In this document: positions 17,909-27,072 of the stretch, one piece after another
How the letters are laid out: the number at the start of each line of letters is the position of its first letter
How positions within the stretch are numbered: the first letter of the stretch is position 1
Program-made: the position numbers and the translations under genes
Origin: JAIQFL01 sp035295745
Lineage (GTDB): Bacteria > Acidobacteriota > Terriglobia > Bryobacterales > Bryobacteraceae
Assembly: GCA_035295745.1 (NCBI GenBank)
Contig: DATGIL010000072.1
Span: 62,001-126,000, forward strand
Direction of reading: 5' to 3'
Length of the DNA: 64,000 bases
Notes under the pieces: generated by a model
Database searches by the model: none
Seen by the model: only the letters and a program-made list of their open reading frames with translations
Told to the model about the DNA's origin: nothing

Positions 17909-19147
17909 ATGTTCTCCTATTCTCAGAACGACTTCTATTGCGAAGAGGTGCCCCTCGCGGACCTCGCCCGCCACACCGGCACGCCCTGCTACGTCTATTC
18001 CACTCGCTCTCTTCTCTCGAGCTATCGAGCCTATGACGAAGCTTTCGGCTCCTTGCCGCATGTGGTCTGCTATGCCGTAAAGGCGAACTCCTCGCTCGCG
18101 GTGCTGGCGCTGCTTGCCAAAGCAGGTTCCGGTTTCGACATCGTTTCCGGCGGCGAACTGTTTCGCGTCCTGCGGGCCGGCGGCGATCCTTCGAAGGTCG
18201 TCTTCTCGGGAGTGGGCAAGACCGCCGCGGAAGTGGAATATGCTTTGCGCAACGGGATTCACAGTTTCAATTGCGAGTCCGCGGCGGAACTGGCGCTCAT
18301 CGATGCCATGGCGGCGCGCTGCGGTGTGAAGGCTGGATTCTCGATTCGCGTCAACCCCGATGTGGACGCCGCCACCCATCCTTACATTTCCACCGGACTC
18401 AGCCGCCACAAATTCGGTATCGCCATCGGCGAGGCGGAAGCCGTCTACCAGCATGCCCGTGCCTACGTGAATCTGCAGGCCGAGGGCGTGAGCTGTCACA
18501 TTGGCTCCCAGATGCTCGATCCGAGTCCCATTCTGGAAGCCGTGGAAAAAGTGCTTGCACTCACCGACTCGCTCCGCGCCGCCGGCTTTCCGATTCGTCA
18601 TCTCGACTTAGGCGGAGGCCTCGGCATTGCCTATCAGGCCAGCGAGCACGCTCCGGCCATCGACGGGTTCGTCCAAAAATTGCAGCAGCGCCTGCGCGAG
18701 AGCGGGCTGACAGTAATGGTGGAGCCCGGCCGATCGATCGCCGGTCCCGCCGGTGTACTGCTTACGCGTGTGCTCTATCGCAAGAAGAACGGGCAGAAGG
18801 AATTCATTGTCATCGACGCGGCCATGAACGATCTGATCCGCCCCGCGCTTTATCACGCCCATCACGACATCATCCCGCTGCGCAAGAGTCCACTACCACC
18901 CGTGACTGCGGACGTCGTGGGACCGGTATGCGAGAGCGGCGATTTCCTGGCGCGCGATCGCCAGATGGCGAACGCGATGCCCGGGGATTTCCTGGCGGTG
19001 TGTGCCGCGGGCGCCTACGGATTCGTGCAGTCGTCCAACTACAACTCGCGTCCCCGGGCCCCGGAAGTGCTGGTGGATGGAGCGTCGTATCGCGTGATCC
19101 GGCAGCGCGAAACTTTCGAAGATCTGGTGCGTGGCGAGTCCATCTAA
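17909..19147 (+). CDS. lysA: Diaminopimelate decarboxylase
   Basis: A 412-residue fold-type III PLP enzyme that converts meso-diaminopimelate to lysine and CO2, the last step of lysine synthesis. PLP-binding Lys58 lies in CYAVKANS. Other family marks are SGGELFRVL, the substrate/phosphate loop HIGSQ, the glycine loop LDLGGGLGI, EPGRSI, and the active-site CESGDF from the partner subunit. The ATG at 17909 gives the usual N-terminus (FSYSQNDFYCEEVPL). The gene appears alone, divergent from the permease gene with about 115 bp between starts. Confidence 0.95.
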   Translation: MFSYSQNDFYCEEVPLADLARHTGTPCYVYSTRSLLSSYRAYDEAFGSLPHVVCYAVKANSSLAVLALLAKAGSGFDIVSGGELFRVLRAGGDPSKVVFSGVGKTAAEVEYALRNGIHSFNCESAAELALIDAMAARCGVKAGFSIRVNPDVDAATHPYISTGLSRHKFGIAIGEAEAVYQHARAYVNLQAEGVSCHIGSQMLDPSPILEAVEKVLALTDSLRAAGFPIRHLDLGGGLGIAYQASEHAPAIDGFVQKLQQRLRESGLTVMVEPGRSIAGPAGVLLTRVLYRKKNGQKEFIVIDAAMNDLIRPALYHAHHDIIPLRKSPLPPVTADVVGPVCESGDFLARDRQMANAMPGDFLAVCAAGAYGFVQSSNYNSRPRAPEVLVDGASYRVIRQRETFEDLVRGESI

Positions 19148-19247
19148 GGACTTCCAGCGGGCCGCCGAGACTACCTCTCTGCCGCTCAGCCTCAGTATCC
19201 AGTCGAGAATTGGCCAGATCAGGATTAGGCACGGTCCTGTCACGGGC

Positions 19248-19850
19248 TCATGCTGCGCCAGGGGTTCCCGACCGTAGCTGGGCGGTCATATTTTCCAGGA
19301 GAACATCAAAACCCGGGGACAACACTTGGCGTACGCGAATACGATTCCGGCACAGGACTTCTTCATGATCGATTCTCACCACGGCCGGTTCGCTGTCTGC
19401 GTCCACGTTGGCGCGGTGAAAGCACACCGGATCGTAGCTTGAGTCCGCGGGGCGCGCAAATGGCAGGTACCCATGCTCCCACAAGACTGAGACTAAGGCC
19501 GGGTCTCGTAAGACGGCAATGCGTAACTCGTAAGAATCATCCGACGGATTGGCGAGACCTGCCGAGTAAAACTCCAGTGGGCCGGAGCAGAACGAGGGGA
19601 ATTGATATCGGCTGATCAGAGCGTGAAAGCTCAATGGCCATCGATATGGCAACCGGGTTTCCAATTCCACCAGCCAAGATTCCGCCTTCGCAGGCACAAT
19701 CTGCCAGCCGCAATATCCATGGTTGCCAGCAAGGGATCGTCGACACAGTTCGGGAATGCTCTCGCAGGGCAATGGCTCGCGGCTGGACGAGTTCACAGCC
19801 GAAACGAAGGCATCAACTCGCGCCTCCGCCATGTTTTTCTGTTGGCTCAT
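19248..19850 (-). CDS. SUKH/SMI1-KNR4-like protein
   Basis: A protein of about 200 residues, with possible starts at 19925, 19850 and 19832; 19850 (MSQQKNMAEA) avoids an arginine-rich leader. The middle and end (PLSFHALISRYQF, YLPFARPADSSYDPVCFH, VVRIDHEEVL) match the general pattern of the SUKH superfamily: a glutamate/aromatic-rich N-half, then 'lpFa....GdpvcfD'. In other bacteria such proteins are often immunity partners of contact-dependent toxins, but many are free-standing with unknown roles, and no toxin gene is adjacent here. The call rests on pattern recall and is only moderately certain. Confidence 0.5.
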   Translation of the reverse strand: MSQQKNMAEARVDAFVSAVNSSSREPLPCESIPELCRRSLAGNHGYCGWQIVPAKAESWLVELETRLPYRWPLSFHALISRYQFPSFCSGPLEFYSAGLANPSDDSYELRIAVLRDPALVSVLWEHGYLPFARPADSSYDPVCFHRANVDADSEPAVVRIDHEEVLCRNRIRVRQVLSPGFDVLLENMTAQLRSGTPGAA

Positions 19851-20173
19851 CCCGGTGGCCGACCACAGACAGAGTAACAGTTTCGGGCATCCGGAACGAT
19901 GTCTTCGTTTTCTAGCTCCGTTCATCGGTGTTCATCAGTGGCTAATCCTGTTTCGCAGACTGTTAGACCGACTCTTGACCCGAATCGAACGCACTATCGC
20001 AATCAACGCCCGGCAACACGCGATCAGCTGTGGGTGGCCTGCCTGCGAGGATCCTGTATCGGGCCGGCCTGAAGCGGCCTGAGCTTATGCAGTCAGTTTT
20101 CCGGTAACCCCGTTTCACGACCCGGAGATCTGGGGGAAAAGTGAAATCCGAGGGATCGCTTCGCCCCTGCTGG
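19851..20173. other. Gene-free stretch in a decayed neighbourhood
   Basis: Between the SUKH-like gene and the frameshifted gene I find no coding frame, repeat or structured element that stands out. The open frames across it have no recognisable content. Confidence 0.5.
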
Positions 20174-21359
20174 TCAACGCGCCACTGTACTCTTCAGGAA
20201 GAGGCGATAGCCAGCCGACAGACGCACACGGCCCCCTTGGCCGGGAATCGGTGTCGACATCCGTTCCATCCCTCGGACCAGATGTTCGTCTTGGAATGCC
20301 AGTTCGTTGCGGCGGCCGTCGATCCCGACCCTGGTGCCATTCCAATCGAAATATAGAAAGCGAAAATCGATATACCGATGGCCATCAATCAGCGGTAGCC
20401 GGGAAATCCGGCCGTGCAACGCGGCGTCCTTCGGGATCACGATTTCATCGCCGCGACGGATGCCCTCTTGTAATCGTGCGGTCACAGGATCCCCCACGGC
20501 GGCAGTGTCGGAATCGATGGCGGTGTCCAGCTTGAATTCGCCTTCGAATTCTTCAGGGAGCGAAATCGTGGGCGGGAGCCCGCCGGCAATAGACGCCGCA
20601 GAGGCAGGTTCTGGCGCATCGAAGCGAATCACGGACTCGGATCCATATTGGCGGCAACCTTGGAAACGAACCTCATTCTGTTGTATGTCGTTGTTTCGGA
20701 ATGTCGCGATCAGAACCGCGCGCAGCGGAAGCAGTAACTCTGGAGTGCCGACCGACACGCGCGCGTACTGCAGCAGACGCTCGACCTTCTTCAGGCCGAA
20801 CCCTGGCGGAGTGTTGTCCAGGGTGGCATCCAATTCGAACAGGTCCAACTGGTCCCGATCCACCCAGAATGATCCGTGATAGCCGACAATTGCCTCCCGG
20901 CTGGCCATGCTCACCCGCAAGTCGCTAGCGTCCGCCCGAACCACGTAGTTATAAGCGCATCATCCAGCGCCCCGCACGGAACTCGTCAAGCGGCCCGGAG
21001 AATCCTGCTTTCTTTGACAGAAACAGAGAATGGATCAGTTGTGCGAAATCGCCATTGGCCACGGGCCCTCCAATCAGGCGGGTTACATCCTCATCCGTCA
21101 GTGCCTCTCCTCCAAACCAGCCGTAGACTTCCTTGCCTCCCACGTATGCCACGTTCAGGCGGAAACGTTCAGTCATTTCGAGCGTCTTCTCCCGCGCTAG
21201 CCGCCGTGACTGTTCCATGGTTTCGGTGCATATGTCATTCGGGAGGGCGCCCACCTCGCCCAGTATCTTCTGTTTAATGTCCGCGAGTGAAGGCAGGCTC
21301 GGTTGCGCCCAGGCGAGTATGCCGGCGAATCCGATATGCCATCCTGCCAGTCGCCTCAT
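20174..21359 (-). pseudogene. Exported acidobacterial hypothetical gene split by a one-base frameshift
   Basis: Two minus-strand frames fit together as one protein. The 5' part (21359-20949) starts with a signal peptide (GFAGILAWA) and ends RAGRWMMRL-stop. The 3' part continues (VVRADASDLRVSMASRE) into a C-terminal region containing GEFKLDTAIDS, AVGDPVTARL and IPKDAALHGRISRL. At 20945-20956 the minus strand reads CGC-TTA-TAA; deleting one T gives CGC-TAT-AAC-TAC-GTG, joining WMMR to YNYVVRADA without a gap. The joined product would be about 394 residues, exported and of unknown function. It may be a true recent pseudogene or a sequencing error; no programmed slippery site is apparent. Confidence 0.75.
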
Positions 21360-21498
21360 GGTTCCTCATTATGTTGATTCCTCCGTGGAAAGTTCAAGAA
21401 TGGTTTCAGGACTGGCCGGAGGACCTGGATCGAAATTGGCGGGCCTGTGATAACCCGACTACTCGCATCCATTCGCAAATATCGGAAGCCGCCGGACG

Positions 21499-21552
21499 AC
21501 CGCTGCCACCCCGCGCGCCAGTGGAGCACATGTCTCACCCCAAACTTCATCG
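21499..21552. repeat. Short dispersed repeat, copy 1
   Basis: About 50 bp, including CATGT and CAAACTTCATCG blocks, are closely matched at 23283-23333 on the same strand with a few substitutions and a 3 bp length difference. The two copies bracket the carboxypeptidase-regulatory-like gene and its broken partial copy. Confidence 0.7.
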
Positions 21553-21564
21553 CCGCCCGCTCCT

Positions 21565-21720
21565 GTGCTTGTTTATAAAGTGATTCTGCTTCGCGAGCCT
21601 GGGGCGATCAAGTGCGAGGTCACTGGCGAGGATGGTGGCCCAATGTTGGACACCCCCGTCGCGCTCATTCCCGAGCGAGTGTACAGCCTCGCGCATCTGT
21701 CCTTCTCCGAGCGCCAAATG
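21565..21720 (+). pseudogene. Fragment duplicating the C-terminal part of the next gene
   Basis: In one frame this stretch reads GAIKCEVTGEDGGPMLDTP and continues VALIPERVYS, closely matching the downstream gene at about 22918-23042 (GAIKCEVTDEDGGPMPDTP, VTLIPEGVYS). Similarity ends shortly after RQM. There is no signal peptide or N-terminal half, so it is a broken paralogue or duplication remnant directly upstream of the intact gene. From 21721 to 21790 nothing else is recognisable. Confidence 0.7.
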
Positions 21721-21790
21721 CCGACCACATGGCTCGGTGATCTACCAAAGTCAACAGGCCAGAGTCATCAGGCCGGCGTCCAATCCAATT

Positions 21791-23239
21791 ATGGTCAGAT
21801 TTCAAGAAACGCCGATCCTGTTGGCTGCGGTTGCGCTGGTACTTAGCGCAGTCCCCAGCCCTGCCCAGGGCAATTCGGCAGCGGCGCCCTTGAGCCCGGA
21901 GGATCTGGAGATATCCGGGCAAGTCCTGTACCACGCCCAACCAGTTGCCGGTGCCACCGTCTGGCTCGTCGCATCGGAATACCGCTTGGGCATTCTATGT
22001 CGGTTCCGTCTCGGCCCACGAGTTACGGACAATCATGGCAAGTTCAGGTTCGATTCCGATCTCGAACAGGGGTGCGAGTATTACGTACTCGCTGAACGTC
22101 ACGTTCCGTCGGCGGATTCCGCAGACGACGCGCTGCCGGCCGGGCAACAAAGCCCCATTCAAGCTACCACCTATTATGGCGATGCGCCGTCCCTAACGAC
22201 GGGAATGCCGATAGTCCTGGGCCCCCGCGAGCACCGTGACGACGTGAATATCAGCATGCGAAAAGCGATGTCGTATTGCGTGAGTGGAATGGTAAAAGTG
22301 TATGATATGCCTTTCGCGTTGTATCTGACCGTTCAGGAGTCGGCTCTCGCCAGGAGTGATGGTTCGATACATCAGGGCGCGTCCGGACAGGATGGCTCTT
22401 TCCGTTTCTGCGGTCTGACGCCCGGCGAATATGCTTTGTTCACTCCGGAAAACGGAAACGGGATCGCGCACTTTTCCGTTACAGATGCTGATGTTCGGGG
22501 CGTCCTTTTGAACGTCGACACGACCCCATCGGAGCTGCGACTGGAGTTGTCCTGCGAAGATGACGTGCCACCCAGACCCGAGGCACAGTCTACGGACATA
22601 CGCTGGTGCGGACCACAGAAAGCGTTGGTGCCGGCTGACAGGACTGGCTGGGACTATGATTCGTCTTCTTCAACTCCGGAAGACGGAATTTCCGTGCGGT
22701 TGCTTCGCGAGGACGGTTTTAGTTTTGTCCAAACGCTGTCGGCGCCCTTCGTTAGTACCTTCGAACCACTTTCCTCCGGAGACTATGGGGTCGATGTCAT
22801 TCCACCCCCAGGTTGGTACGTCAAGCGGCTGACCTTAGGCGGCATTAGCCTCGCCGCTCGGACCATGCACCTGTCTCCCGGCAGCCTGGAAATCCTGCGA
22901 ATTGTCGTTTCGCCGGGCGCGGGGGCGATCAAGTGCGAGGTCACTGACGAAGACGGCGGCCCGATGCCGGATACCCCTGTCACCCTCATTCCCGAGGGAG
23001 TCTATAGCGCCGCGCAACTCTCCCTCTACGCGCGCCAAATGCGAACCGATTCCCGGGGCGCGTTGCAGGTCGGCGCACTGCCGCCGGGCGTTTACCGAGT
23101 CATCGCATTGCGTCGACCCTTTCGCCCAATCCGCGAAGATCTCGAAAAACTTCTCCTGATCACATCAATTGGGCGGAAGGTGGAGGTCACCGAAGGAGCA
23201 ACAATCTATGTCAAGCTACGACCGGTGTCCTTGGAATGA
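21791..23239 (+). CDS. Secreted protein with carboxypeptidase-regulatory-like (CnaB-type) domains
   Basis: A 482-residue protein. The ATG at 21791 is chosen because it starts a clear signal peptide (ETPILLAAVALVLSAVPSPAQG); the frame is open further upstream only through duplicated remnant sequence. A beta-rich domain follows (EISGQVLYHAQPVAGATVWL), then a second similar module near 175-240 (DGSFRFCGLTPGEYALF) and a third at about 370-450 (GAIKCEVTDEDGGPMPDTP, GALQVGALPPGVYRVIAL). These are the transthyretin-like folds found as adaptor or adhesive modules on many exported proteins; no catalytic domain is seen. It is convergent with the CHAT gene. Confidence 0.78.
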   Translation: MVRFQETPILLAAVALVLSAVPSPAQGNSAAAPLSPEDLEISGQVLYHAQPVAGATVWLVASEYRLGILCRFRLGPRVTDNHGKFRFDSDLEQGCEYYVLAERHVPSADSADDALPAGQQSPIQATTYYGDAPSLTTGMPIVLGPREHRDDVNISMRKAMSYCVSGMVKVYDMPFALYLTVQESALARSDGSIHQGASGQDGSFRFCGLTPGEYALFTPENGNGIAHFSVTDADVRGVLLNVDTTPSELRLELSCEDDVPPRPEAQSTDIRWCGPQKALVPADRTGWDYDSSSSTPEDGISVRLLREDGFSFVQTLSAPFVSTFEPLSSGDYGVDVIPPPGWYVKRLTLGGISLAARTMHLSPGSLEILRIVVSPGAGAIKCEVTDEDGGPMPDTPVTLIPEGVYSAAQLSLYARQMRTDSRGALQVGALPPGVYRVIALRRPFRPIREDLEKLLLITSIGRKVEVTEGATIYVKLRPVSLE

Positions 23240-23282
23240 CCGCTGCAGACAGTCGCGCTACCAGGAATACACGATACCGACT

Positions 23283-23333
23283 ACCGCTGCTTCCCTCGCC
23301 AGTGGGGCACATGTCCCATCGCAAACTTCATCG
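23283..23333. repeat. Short dispersed repeat, copy 2
   Basis: This matches 21499-21552 and reaches the stop codon of the CHAT gene on the minus strand. The same blocks (CATGT, GCAAACTTCATCG) are present. The duplication probably happened together with the partial copy of the carboxypeptidase-regulatory-like gene, followed by rearrangement, because the order of the two matched segments differs between copies. Confidence 0.7.
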
Positions 23334-25733
23334 AAGCCAAAGGACGAACGCCGCCCAGTAGTGCGGATGCCGCCAAGGCGTGTCGCTGCGATGCAGAAGC
23401 CCCAGCTTCGCCTGCCGAAGCGCTTCTCCCGCCGGCTGCCCGCGGCTCAAGCCCCGATAGAACTCCTTCATCAGATCCGCGGTGGCCGCATCGTTGACGT
23501 TCCACAGACTCACTGCCACGCTCCCGGCGCCTGCATACAGAAATGCCCGCACCAGCCCCAGCATTCCTTCGCCAGACACCAACTCACCCAGCCCCGTGCT
23601 GCACGCCGAGAGCGTCACCAGGTCTGCGTGCAGCCGAAGATCGGTAATCTCATTCACCTCCAGGATGCTGTCCTTTGAGAGGGCAAGGCCCGACCGTGCA
23701 GGATGCTGTTCGTCCAAAATGCCGTGCGCGGCGAAGTGAATGTACCGGTAGCCATCGATCGGCTCGGTCTTGACGGTCTCGGCACGCGCGGCCGCTCCCA
23801 CATAGACGGTGCGCTGATCCTTCGGAAACAGCGCCGCGATACCGTTCACTTCCTCGCGAGTATTCGGTAGCGGCACCCGCTGTGTATACAACGGATCGCC
23901 GAAAGCCAGGAGTTGCTTCGAGGGACTGGACGGCGCATCCACGGCAGTGAGCGACGTCGCCGAAGGTGCATACGAGACCGGGAATCGTTCCAACAGAAAC
24001 GCGGAGCGTCCCGGAGGCGAGAGCGCCTCGAACGGCACATAGTACAGCACCCCGTCCGGAATCACGATCAACGATTGACTGTCCGCGAGCATGGCCTCCA
24101 CTGGCTGCACCAACACCCGGTACAACTGGCCCGAAATGGCGGCCGATTCATCTTCCGCCTTGCTCAGCGTCAAGCTCGAAACAGAAGCTGATGTGCTCTT
24201 GCGGAACGCCGTGACCAGTTTCTCGATCTCTGCTGCAGGAGGCAGCGCCGCCGACAGCACGCGGTCGCACGAAACCGCCCACACAAAGGAGCGCTGTGCT
24301 CCCAGCGAATACTCCACCAGCGTGACTCCCGGCTTGAGCACGTCCTTCTGCACCTGCGCGAGCGTCAGCGGCTTGGGATATTGAATCGCCGCCAACCTCG
24401 GATTGGAGCGCCGTATCTCGAGACGCAGACTCTCGAGGCCGGCTTCGGCGGCGTCCACGTCGGCAGTTTTCTTCGTTCGTGTCGCCTCTGCAATCTTCGC
24501 GAAGAGTTCTTTCTCCTGCTGCCGTTGGCTGCTCGAAAGACCCTGCCGCAGATCGATCTTGGATTCCGCCAGAATAGACAGGAAGGCGCGCGCCCGCGCC
24601 AGTTCGACAACTTCGAAAGCCTCCGCCGGACTCTGCCCATACAACAGCGCGATTGCCTCGTCGAACAGCGTCTTGGTGAAGCCCGCCGATGCAGCCTTGG
24701 CCATGCCTTCTTCTGTCGGCACCAGGCCCTGGCGCAACCGCTCCACAATCGCGATCGCCTCGCGATAGTAAGGAATGGCCTCGCGATCGCGATGAAGATC
24801 CGCAAGCCTCTGGCCTACGGCCGCCACGAAATGCCACTCGTCGTATGGATCGTGATCGGTGCTGCGCAAATGGGCGAGCGCCTTCACGGTCGATTCATAA
24901 GCGCCCTCTTTGTCCCCGGACAGCGTTTGCGGATACGCCAGCTTGAAATATCCCCATGCGATTTGCAGCGGATTGCCGGCCGCCATGGCGCTTTCCAGTT
25001 GTTGCCGGTCAATCTCGATACAGCGTTCGTACTTCCCCAGATTGCAGTACGCCGTACCAAGTCCTTGCAGAATCTGCCCTTTCGTGAACTCGTTGATTCC
25101 AGGCATCTGGAGCGCCGCATTGTAGTGTTCGATAGCGGCCTCGTAATGCTGCTGCTCATTGGCCAGCACGCCGAGAATGAAGAGCGCCGGACCCTCCATT
25201 GAGGGATCCTTCAACTCCCGCGCAATGGCCAGAGACTTTTCGATGAGGTCCGCCGCACGTGCAGAATCCCCCATCGTGCGGTAAAGAATTGCCGTCATGC
25301 GCAGATTGACGGCTTCCGACTTGCGGTCGCCCGCGCCGCGGAAATATCGCAGTTGCTGTTCGTAATCCTGCCGCGCTTCCTCGAGTTTGCCCTGGTCTCG
25401 CAGACCATCGGCCGCCAGCCCGAGCGCCTTGGCATAGGCCGCCTCGTCTCCTGCCTCCCTCGCCGTGGCCATAGCCCGATTCGCCGTGTCCACTGCCGCC
25501 GCGAGCTTGCGCCAGTAGAAGTCTACGCTGCTAAGCCGGAGGAGCGCCTGGGTCTCGCCCTTCTTGTCCGCGGATGCTCGGCTGAGTTCGACGGCCTGCT
25601 CTGCCAGCGCCGCGGCTTCGGAGTAGCGCTGTTGGTCCATCTGCGCCTTCGATGCGTCGATCAGGCCTTGCACTTCGGCACTCTGCGCCCACGCCAGAAC
25701 ACCAAAGCTCAGGAGCACCAGCGGCGCGCGCAT
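23328..25733 (-). CDS. Exported TPR-CHAT protein (caspase-like protease fold)
   Basis: An 801-residue protein with a signal peptide (LVLLSFGVLAWAQS), about ten tetratricopeptide-type repeats from residue 20 to 350, a helical linker, and a C-terminal CHAT domain from about 480. The CHAT dyad is visible: His670 in YIHFAAHGILDE and Cys711 in TLSACSTGLGE, followed by the family signature SLWNVND. CHAT domains belong to the caspase/separase clan and cleave partner proteins; in acidobacteria exported versions are often encoded behind a sigma factor and its anti-sigma, exactly as here. Its start lies 2 bp after the anti-sigma stop. The target is unknown. Confidence 0.9.
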   Translation of the reverse strand: MRAPLVLLSFGVLAWAQSAEVQGLIDASKAQMDQQRYSEAAALAEQAVELSRASADKKGETQALLRLSSVDFYWRKLAAAVDTANRAMATAREAGDEAAYAKALGLAADGLRDQGKLEEARQDYEQQLRYFRGAGDRKSEAVNLRMTAILYRTMGDSARAADLIEKSLAIARELKDPSMEGPALFILGVLANEQQHYEAAIEHYNAALQMPGINEFTKGQILQGLGTAYCNLGKYERCIEIDRQQLESAMAAGNPLQIAWGYFKLAYPQTLSGDKEGAYESTVKALAHLRSTDHDPYDEWHFVAAVGQRLADLHRDREAIPYYREAIAIVERLRQGLVPTEEGMAKAASAGFTKTLFDEAIALLYGQSPAEAFEVVELARARAFLSILAESKIDLRQGLSSSQRQQEKELFAKIAEATRTKKTADVDAAEAGLESLRLEIRRSNPRLAAIQYPKPLTLAQVQKDVLKPGVTLVEYSLGAQRSFVWAVSCDRVLSAALPPAAEIEKLVTAFRKSTSASVSSLTLSKAEDESAAISGQLYRVLVQPVEAMLADSQSLIVIPDGVLYYVPFEALSPPGRSAFLLERFPVSYAPSATSLTAVDAPSSPSKQLLAFGDPLYTQRVPLPNTREEVNGIAALFPKDQRTVYVGAAARAETVKTEPIDGYRYIHFAAHGILDEQHPARSGLALSKDSILEVNEITDLRLHADLVTLSACSTGLGELVSGEGMLGLVRAFLYAGAGSVAVSLWNVNDAATADLMKEFYRGLSRGQPAGEALRQAKLGLLHRSDTPWRHPHYWAAFVLWLR

Positions 25734-25735
25734 AA

Positions 25736-26473
25736 TTACGGGCGAATCACCGCCAGCCGGTATTCGCCCACCAGCGTTTCTAACCCCAATGATGGCGCCG
25801 TCGCTCGATCCAGGTACAGGCGAACGCTGTACGAATTGTCCGGCAATTGGGAGACCGGCACACTCACCGCGAGCGCTCCATTTGCATTTCTCTCCAATCC
25901 GGTGATCGTCAGAGAGGTGCTGTCTGCAGTGGCAAGGGTCAGCTTATACCGTGTCCCGGGAGCTTGCGGTGGAACATCCAGCCACAACAGCACTCTCCGA
26001 GTCCGAGCGTCGACTTTGAGCGTGTTGGGAGAGGGGGCGCCGCGATTGGCCTCCAGAATCACCACGGGCACATTCGCTTCCGCCAGAGACTGCCCCGCCG
26101 CCAACTGCTCCATTTGGGATTTCCATTGGGATCCGGCTCGCGCTTCCGCCTGCGCCTTTTTCAGATCTGATTCGATCCGTGGCAGACGGCCGAAGGCCAG
26201 AAACGCGAGTCCAATACCCATCACCACCGAGAGCGCCGCCGCAAGAACGAAAGCCGGCATCAGCCAGGGCAATCTTGCTTCCGCTGGATCGAGAAGCCCC
26301 CGGCGGCTAGCGTCCTTGATGCCTGCCAGTAACTGCTCCATGGCTTCGACATCCGCATAACACTGGTCACACACAAAGTAGTGCTCTTCGAACCGGGCAG
26401 CATCGGAGGCCGGCAAACGACGCCGTACGTATTTTTCCACCCATCCGCCAGTATCGATCTCCACGTGTGTCAA
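25736..26473 (-). CDS. Zinc-finger anti-sigma factor with extracytoplasmic Ig-like domain
   Basis: A 245-residue transmembrane regulator. The N-terminal domain carries the zf-HC2-type ligand set in HYFVCDQC (H-x3-C-x2-C, residues 31-38). One membrane helix follows (MPAFVLAAALSVVMGIGLAF, about 92-111), then a helical linker and a C-terminal beta domain (VLLWLDVPP through GEYRLAVI). It should hold the upstream-encoded sigma factor inactive at the membrane and release it on an external cue. It overlaps the sigma gene by ATGA at 26470-26473 and is followed after 2 bp by the CHAT gene, so all three form one operon. Confidence 0.85.
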   Translation of the reverse strand: MTHVEIDTGGWVEKYVRRRLPASDAARFEEHYFVCDQCYADVEAMEQLLAGIKDASRRGLLDPAEARLPWLMPAFVLAAALSVVMGIGLAFLAFGRLPRIESDLKKAQAEARAGSQWKSQMEQLAAGQSLAEANVPVVILEANRGAPSPNTLKVDARTRRVLLWLDVPPQAPGTRYKLTLATADSTSLTITGLERNANGALAVSVPVSQLPDNSYSVRLYLDRATAPSLGLETLVGEYRLAVIRP

Positions 26474-27072
26474 ATCTTGAGTGATGGTCCGCCTCCTTTT
26501 GTATCGGCGTTTTTCCGGACCTCGGCAACCCGTTTCAAACGCTCATACATCTCGCGGAAACTTCGCAGACTCCGGTGTTTGATCAACCGCACCCGCTCTT
26601 CATCAATGCCGATCCGTTTCGCGATCTCCTCCTTCGAGAGGTCTTCATAATACTGCAAACGTAGGAACTCGCGTTCGCGTGGTTTCAGACGCCGCAGGGT
26701 AGCTTCGATCGCCTGCCGCGCTTCTTGATCCACGATCGGCTCCGGTGGCGAAGCGACCTCCGGGATTTCCGAATGCCCGATGGAGCGTTGCGGCGACCGG
26801 AAAGTCTCCAGAATGACATTGCGTGCTGTGGCCAGGATGAACGAACCGAGAGACTCGGGAGAACGCATCTGGCGGCCCTGAATTGCTTTGAAGACCCGCA
26901 GGAAGGTTTCAGCCCGGGCATCCTCAGCGTCGGCGCGAGAAGCGAGTTCGCGTAGCGCCAGGTAGTAAACCCGGCCCGAGTATCTTTCGAAAAGCGCCGT
27001 TCCAGCCGATTCCTGGCCGTTCAGTAGTCCTTCGACCAGATCGGCATCAGAGGATGGAACCCGCTCGCCCAT
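26470..27072 (-). CDS. ECF-type RNA polymerase sigma factor
   Basis: A 200-residue sigma-70 family factor with region 2 (about residues 20-95: LFERYSGRVYYLALREL, ILATARNVILETFR) and region 4 (about 125-185: LRRLKPREREFLRLQYYEDL and the helix-turn-helix SKEEIAKRIGIDEERVRL). The ATG at 27072 (MGERVPSSDADL) is preferred; an upstream in-frame start would add a proline-rich leader without family resemblance. It is the first gene of the sigma / anti-sigma / CHAT operon and probably drives that operon itself. Confidence 0.88.
   Translation of the reverse strand: MGERVPSSDADLVEGLLNGQESAGTALFERYSGRVYYLALRELASRADAEDARAETFLRVFKAIQGRQMRSPESLGSFILATARNVILETFRSPQRSIGHSEIPEVASPPEPIVDQEARQAIEATLRRLKPREREFLRLQYYEDLSKEEIAKRIGIDEERVRLIKHRSLRSFREMYERLKRVAEVRKNADTKGGGPSLKI

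Noticed and set aside
17823..18080. Possible plus-strand gene after an AGGAGG site upstream of lysA
   Set aside because: It runs out of frame through the lysA start, has no protein-like features, and lysA itself is well supported at 17909.
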